From Pseudoneurospora amorphoporcata (lineage: Eukaryota > Ascomycota > Sordariomycetes > Sordariales > Sordariaceae), in the NCBI GenBank assembly GCA_033297205.1, contig MU859132.1, positions 78,116 to 142,115 on the forward strand: a stretch of 64,000 nt of DNA, read 5' to 3'. The notes beneath the pieces were generated by a model that ran no database searches, was not told the DNA's origin, and saw only the letters and a list, made by a program, of their open reading frames with translations. The translations under genes were made by a program, and so were the position numbers. Below, piece after piece: positions 59,425 to 64,000 of this stretch; the stretch's first letter is position 1, and each line of letters starts with the position of its first letter.

Positions 59425-62400
59425 CGCCTCTAAGCCAGATTGAAGCAACCCCCTTGCCTTAGAGATCTTGGCCCTACAGGGCGCTTTGCTTTTTGCGGGG
59501 AAATGCATACCATAGGAAATTAGAAAACTTCTTTGAAGAGAATATCCTCTATAGACAAGCAAGGAAAAGAGGAAGCAAGCAAGTTGGTCAAGCGAGTCAG
59601 CAATTAACTCAAAACTTGGATGAACTGGCAGCCCACTTTCAATTTGTCCCATGACGACGGGAAGGGGAAGTTTGTTATCGAGAACTTGGCGCGGATGGAT
59701 CTCCAGCCGTAAGGATGAATCTACTGTTTAGTGATGCACGACAGACAGATCTGACAGATGCGTCAAGTGTTGTCGATCATGATGCGGCGACATCACTACC
59801 CGTATATAGGCCCCATCTCTATTCCTCGTTTCTGAGGGTCTCTTCCTTGATAATTGTGGTCAATGGCCCCCATAACAGACAGCTACCAATCATATCCAAG
59901 GCAGTGTGGAGCCTTATCAAATGGGGGAATGGTGGAATGGCGAATCACTTTCGTGTTGCTGCAGTGAGCTATCACGGTTGCGATGTTGGCCGCAGTTTAG
60001 GTGGTCATATCTCTGCTTGTGAGGACAATGACGGAATCAATGATACCGCTTCGGGACTGGTTGACCTCATCTGATGCATTGCACTTTTTCGCGACAACAG
60101 AGGAGGGGCAGGACGTGGCTGGATGCGGCAGCCGACCAAGCCAAGGCCATTGTTCGTTGGGTGATCTACAGCGGCGTCATTGGGCTTGCAGTATTCATCT
60201 TGTTGAATTGGAAGGGCCGGATCTAAGCCGTCTGCTTCAGCCGTGGCGCTCTATGGTGTCCTATGGCGTCCCGAGCAGGGGTTGATAAAGGCTGAGTGAA
60301 GGCGGCCGCTGTGCTGTTTACGGTACAGAAGGCATGTGCCGCATTGGCCTCCTGGCCTCCCACTCCCGAACGTCGCCGAGCGGGACTGGTGGAGGTCGAT
60401 GGGATGGATATCCCGTGAGGATGACAAGCTTCCTGGCGCCGCGCCGCGCCGTTCGATTCTCAGTGTTTAGCGGATCTACCCCGTAAACTGTCGTGCAGCT
60501 CGTCAGCTGTAGGTACTCTACGGAGTTATTGGGCGCTCTTATCAGAGGCTCAACAGGAAGGGGCTGTGAATTTGCCGTCGTATCGAGAGCGGGTCATGGC
60601 ATTGACAGCAGTTGTGAGGTCTGTGACCGTGAAGTTGGACTGACCGTGACTGTATCAAGAGCTGTTGACTGCCAGTCAATAATGTTGATGTCGTCACAAG
60701 GGCTCTTGTCTTCTCTGCAGTGGTTTTGGCACTAGGGATTGGCAAGATATACGGGAAGGAGATTTGGTGGATACCTACTTGACCCAACTACCGCCGCCGT
60801 TACTCCAGATTCCGATCTTTCGGGGCATCGTCCCGCGAGATGGAAAACCTATTCGGGCAGACAGTCCTTTCGGAAACAGCCCGCTTGTCGTTGTTTATTT
60901 CATGACTTGGCGGTGTCGACAACTTCCTTCAGCTTTGTCCGCTGAAACCTGTATGGACTTTTGAAATTACATATTTCCGTCCATGGCGGCGAGGGCGAGC
61001 GGGTAGCGCTACCGGCAACACCGATGCCTGCCGGTTGCCCTCCTGGCCCCTACCCTATGCGTTCGGGTTTCGCGGGAGCTCAAAACACTGAACAGGTTGG
61101 CCGATCTCCGGGCTCAGGCGGCTGTGTGGACGTCGGTGTTGTAGTTTTTGACAGATGTCAACGTCAGTGAGCATTGCTGATCTCCAACTGGAACCTGAAG
61201 TCATGGGGAAGTACCAAGATATCACGAGGATTCCATGTGAACGATGCATCAAGAACGGAGTCTGGAGATAGAAGCAAGCGTTGAAGGTCGTGCTCGCACA
61301 TTCCAACATCATCTTCCAACACTATACGAGAGGAACAGCAGCAGTATGGGGTAGATGATCCTCCAAGTATATAGCTCGGACGGTGGGTGGGATACTGTGC
61401 TGGTGGCTCACTGAGTCGCACCTGGATAACGGTGGTGGTATTCTTGGAATCTTGGATCTCTTGGGTGCTTGAGGACTTTTGGGGTTGCCCAGATTGGGTA
61501 TTCCGTAGCGCTGACGGGGTATGGAGTCGTTATGGATTCGCCCATGGAGGTTGCCCCACGATGCCGTTTCTATCCATTTCATCCATCTAATTAAACGAGA
61601 GTGATCATTTGCTCAGTCCAGGGAACGCCAGGGTCATTTGGGGCCGCTAGACGACATGTAAGGTACGGGAGTTCGGAAGGGGAAGGGCGAAGTCGGTATG
61701 ATGGTTGTCGTATCGGTCTTATGCAATGCGCGAGTGCGTACGTGTCCAGGTCCCGGTCGCGGAGTTGTTGCTTCGGTCATAACATTTCTGGTCTGGCCTC
61801 GGGACGGAGTCGAGATAAGGTGCTAACAGAGACAATTTTTTTTGGGTTTATCGAGGTTGAGGGAAGTCGCCTGTCATGAAGACGGGCAGGAGTCGTCTTG
61901 GACGTTGTTGGCGCAAGGGTTTTCCTTGCCTTGTCAGATCTGTAACACACCCCGGCTCCGGTAGAACTCCGGTGCGCCCTCCTGCCAATTTGGTATGGTC
62001 CAGAGTCCCCCGGCAAAACCCTGGTATGTATTTGGACTAAATTTCCTACCGATGGATCTGGGTAACTTTACCATCCTCGCGCTCCAAGGAGTAATTTCTC
62101 GCAAGTGTGTATTCCCGCCCGGCAACACCGTGTCGGGGGTCTCGGAGTTGGGGGTTTCTTTGTCTTTGGCATCCATTTCATTAGCATTCAATTAGTGTGC
62201 CCGCTATCCGTCTCTCTCAAAACGGTTAGATATTCTTTTGGCCCGCGGGGATGGTTTCCCCAGTCAATCTTGTTCAATCAATTTCCAATCATCAGTTGTT
62301 GGTCAATGTCACATCGCCGAATGTCACTCTGTCGTCCCCGATGCCATCCACTACTGCTATGCGGGCGGTCTGTACTAAGAGGTAGAGGTACCTGCGCTGA

Positions 62401-64000
62401 GGAACGCACCTAGTGTACTTCCTATAGTTCGGGCACCTCAATCTTTGGTCCTTCGCCTAGGCCGTTCTCGCTATTATTTGGCGACACATCACCCGTCGTT
62501 CTTGGGCCCTGCTGCCAGTCATCTTTCCTTAGGGGCGATCATCGCTGTATCTTGTCTTCGGGCATTTCAAACAACCTCCATGTGCGTGTAAGTAGTGTGG
62601 TGTAGTTCCCGGGAAGTTGGATAGACCCTCTCCTAGTACAGTGTTCGCCATCAGTGTGTCAAATGGCTCCGTGCGATCAGCATCATTGCCACGTTTGAAA
62701 GCTCCGTAGGGACGACGATCAAACGCGAGCCGTTGATAGTTCCCTCCGCAAAGAGGACTACTTACACTAGCATCTGGATTGCCATGTGAAGCCGAGAATG
62801 AGGCGCTGCATCATGGCGAATATTTGACATCCAGAGTTTTCTCAGTATGGCTCTGTGCCTGTGCGGATGTGGCTGCAGCTCCTTACTTGGCCTCGCTCTT
62901 GACACCGATGGCCAGGGCTCCAAACATCCCAATGTCTCCTGTTCTGGCCCCCTTGGCTAACAAAAACAGCCGCCATGGAGGTCTCCCCGGCTCCCCTATT
63001 TGCACGCACCAGCGGAACACCGTCAACATCGGCGACCTGCCCAGCTGCCGCTGACGAGGCCCCCTTGCGAATCATACTCGGTTATCTTAATAGGGAAAGG
63101 GCGAGCCCCCGAGACGGTGTCTACATACCAACCTCTACAGGGGCAGACAAGGACAGCCGTACTCGTCTGGGCTAGAAACGCCCTCGAGTAGTCACGCCCC
63201 TGCTTTTACTGACTGATAGTGAAGTAGCTGAAAGATTAGGTTTTGCTTACAATGGACCACAGTGAGCCTAGGTACCGCAATACGGGCTACATCGGCATCT
63301 TGGGATGAGCATGGGCGATACCTACCAGACACTCAATCCTCCAGCATCATCTCGGTCTTCTCCGCACCATTTTCAAGTCTTCTCGCAACCTTCGAGGCAT
63401 GCCTTTCGTCTTGTGGGCAGAGACATAGGATAGCGGTAACGGAACGTTGATACCACTGACTCCTCGCCATGCCTCGCTGCAAGGAGGCACCTGTTCACCT
63501 CCACGACTTTTTCTGGCCCTCTCCGCTTTCTCGCCCCAGGACAACCCATCTCAAAATCGTGCCTTGACACGCATATATGGTGTTTTTGCCCAGTTACCGC
63601 TGTTCTCCCAGTCAAAGAGTGATTCCCTTGAGGCAAGGTGACCATCAAGGTGCCCAAAAGCTCATTTGGCTCATCTCGATGGGCCGAGTGGACGAATAGG
63701 AGAGCTGGCCCTTTTCTTCCCAAAGAGGCAATGAGCGACAGTGATCCAGTTCTGCATGCGTTATGGCAGACGTGAGCTCTCAGCACACACGGTTACAGTG
63801 AATATTGAACGCGGAGTAGCGAGTTGTGGAGGTTGCTCCAATGCTACCAGGAAGCAGAATGCTGCACACCAGTCAGCCAGCCATTCAAGCCCCTTATCAT
63901 CTGCATGAAAACGAGATGCAAGTCGAATGGGAAAAGAAAGGAGGGAAAAATTAAAACTGACGCATCCGATATCCATCCACGTCACAAGCTGTGTCAAACT

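Larger units (their letters stand above)
52425..64000. other. 11.6-kb gene-poor region
   Basis: After the tRNA no protein gene could be supported. Frames of 60-150 codons are scattered on both strands, without domains or coherent splice continuation. The first part (about 52.9-55.8 kb) is dense in short TACCTACC/AGAGGTA motifs. An N gap at 55822-55831 and homopolymer tracts (55.9 kb, 59407-59424) show poor assembly. Base composition is not strongly AT-rich. Diverged or multi-exon orphan genes and non-coding RNAs cannot be excluded. Confidence 0.5.

Noticed and set aside
1..64000. CRISPR arrays, prokaryotic operons, viral or toxin genes
   Set aside because: No repeat-spacer arrays and no such protein families were seen; all recognised genes are fungal nuclear genes.

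Overview
This window is nuclear DNA of a filamentous ascomycete. The genes have short introns (about 50-150 bp) with GTRNGT-type donors, CTAAC/CTGAC branch sites and YAG acceptors. The proteins look like Sordariomycetes (Neurospora/Sordaria type). Genes lie on both strands, intergenic gaps are long, and I see no bacterial features such as operons or Shine-Dalgarno sites. It is a draft assembly: there is a 10-N gap at 55,822 and several suspicious homopolymer blocks.

Layout. 1-3.6 kb has no recognisable gene. 3.6-5.6 kb holds a bZIP transcription factor (ADA-1-like, minus). 5.6-18.2 kb is a gene desert with one TA-flanked inverted-repeat element that looks like a MITE (15,201-15,555). 18.2-21.4 kb is a divergent pair: NOC4 (minus) and mitochondrial ATP synthase subunit 4/b (plus). 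22.7-25.3 kb is a YVC1/TRPY vacuolar cation channel with a probable GC-AG intron. 26.7-27.5 kb is an MTQ2-type methyltransferase, convergent with UTP12 (28.0-30.9 kb, minus). UTP12 is divergent from ARPC2/ARC35 (31.6-32.7 kb), which is convergent with a Baeyer-Villiger monooxygenase (33.0-35.2 kb, minus). 36.4-37.9 kb is a five-finger CCCH protein (ZC3H3-like, minus), divergent from TFIIF beta/TFG2 (38.7-39.9 kb). A HAD-family phosphatase-like gene (40.4-41.4 kb), a small Cys-rich ORF with an apparent frameshift (42.0-42.5 kb), the LCL3 nuclease (43.2-44.4 kb) and RAX2 (47.5-51.3 kb) follow. A tRNA-Lys(CUU) gene lies at 52.3 kb. 52.4-64 kb is a second gene desert whose first 3 kb are crowded with TACCTACC/AGAGGTA-like short motifs.

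Most genes are conserved housekeeping functions: ribosome biogenesis and translation (NOC4, UTP12, MTQ2, tRNA-Lys), transcription (bZIP, TFIIF beta), mRNA biology (CCCH protein), mitochondria (ATP4, LCL3), actin and polarity (ARPC2, RAX2) and vacuolar calcium (YVC1). I find no CRISPR array, virus, secondary-metabolite cluster, toxin gene or convincing new multi-gene system. The items most worth checking are the GC-AG intron, the hidden 17-nt first exon of UTP12, the MITE-like element, the hydrophobic segment in the bZIP factor, the frameshifted Cys-rich gene and the short-motif cluster. Exon coordinates come from reading splice signals and protein continuity by eye; no alignment or RNA data were available.
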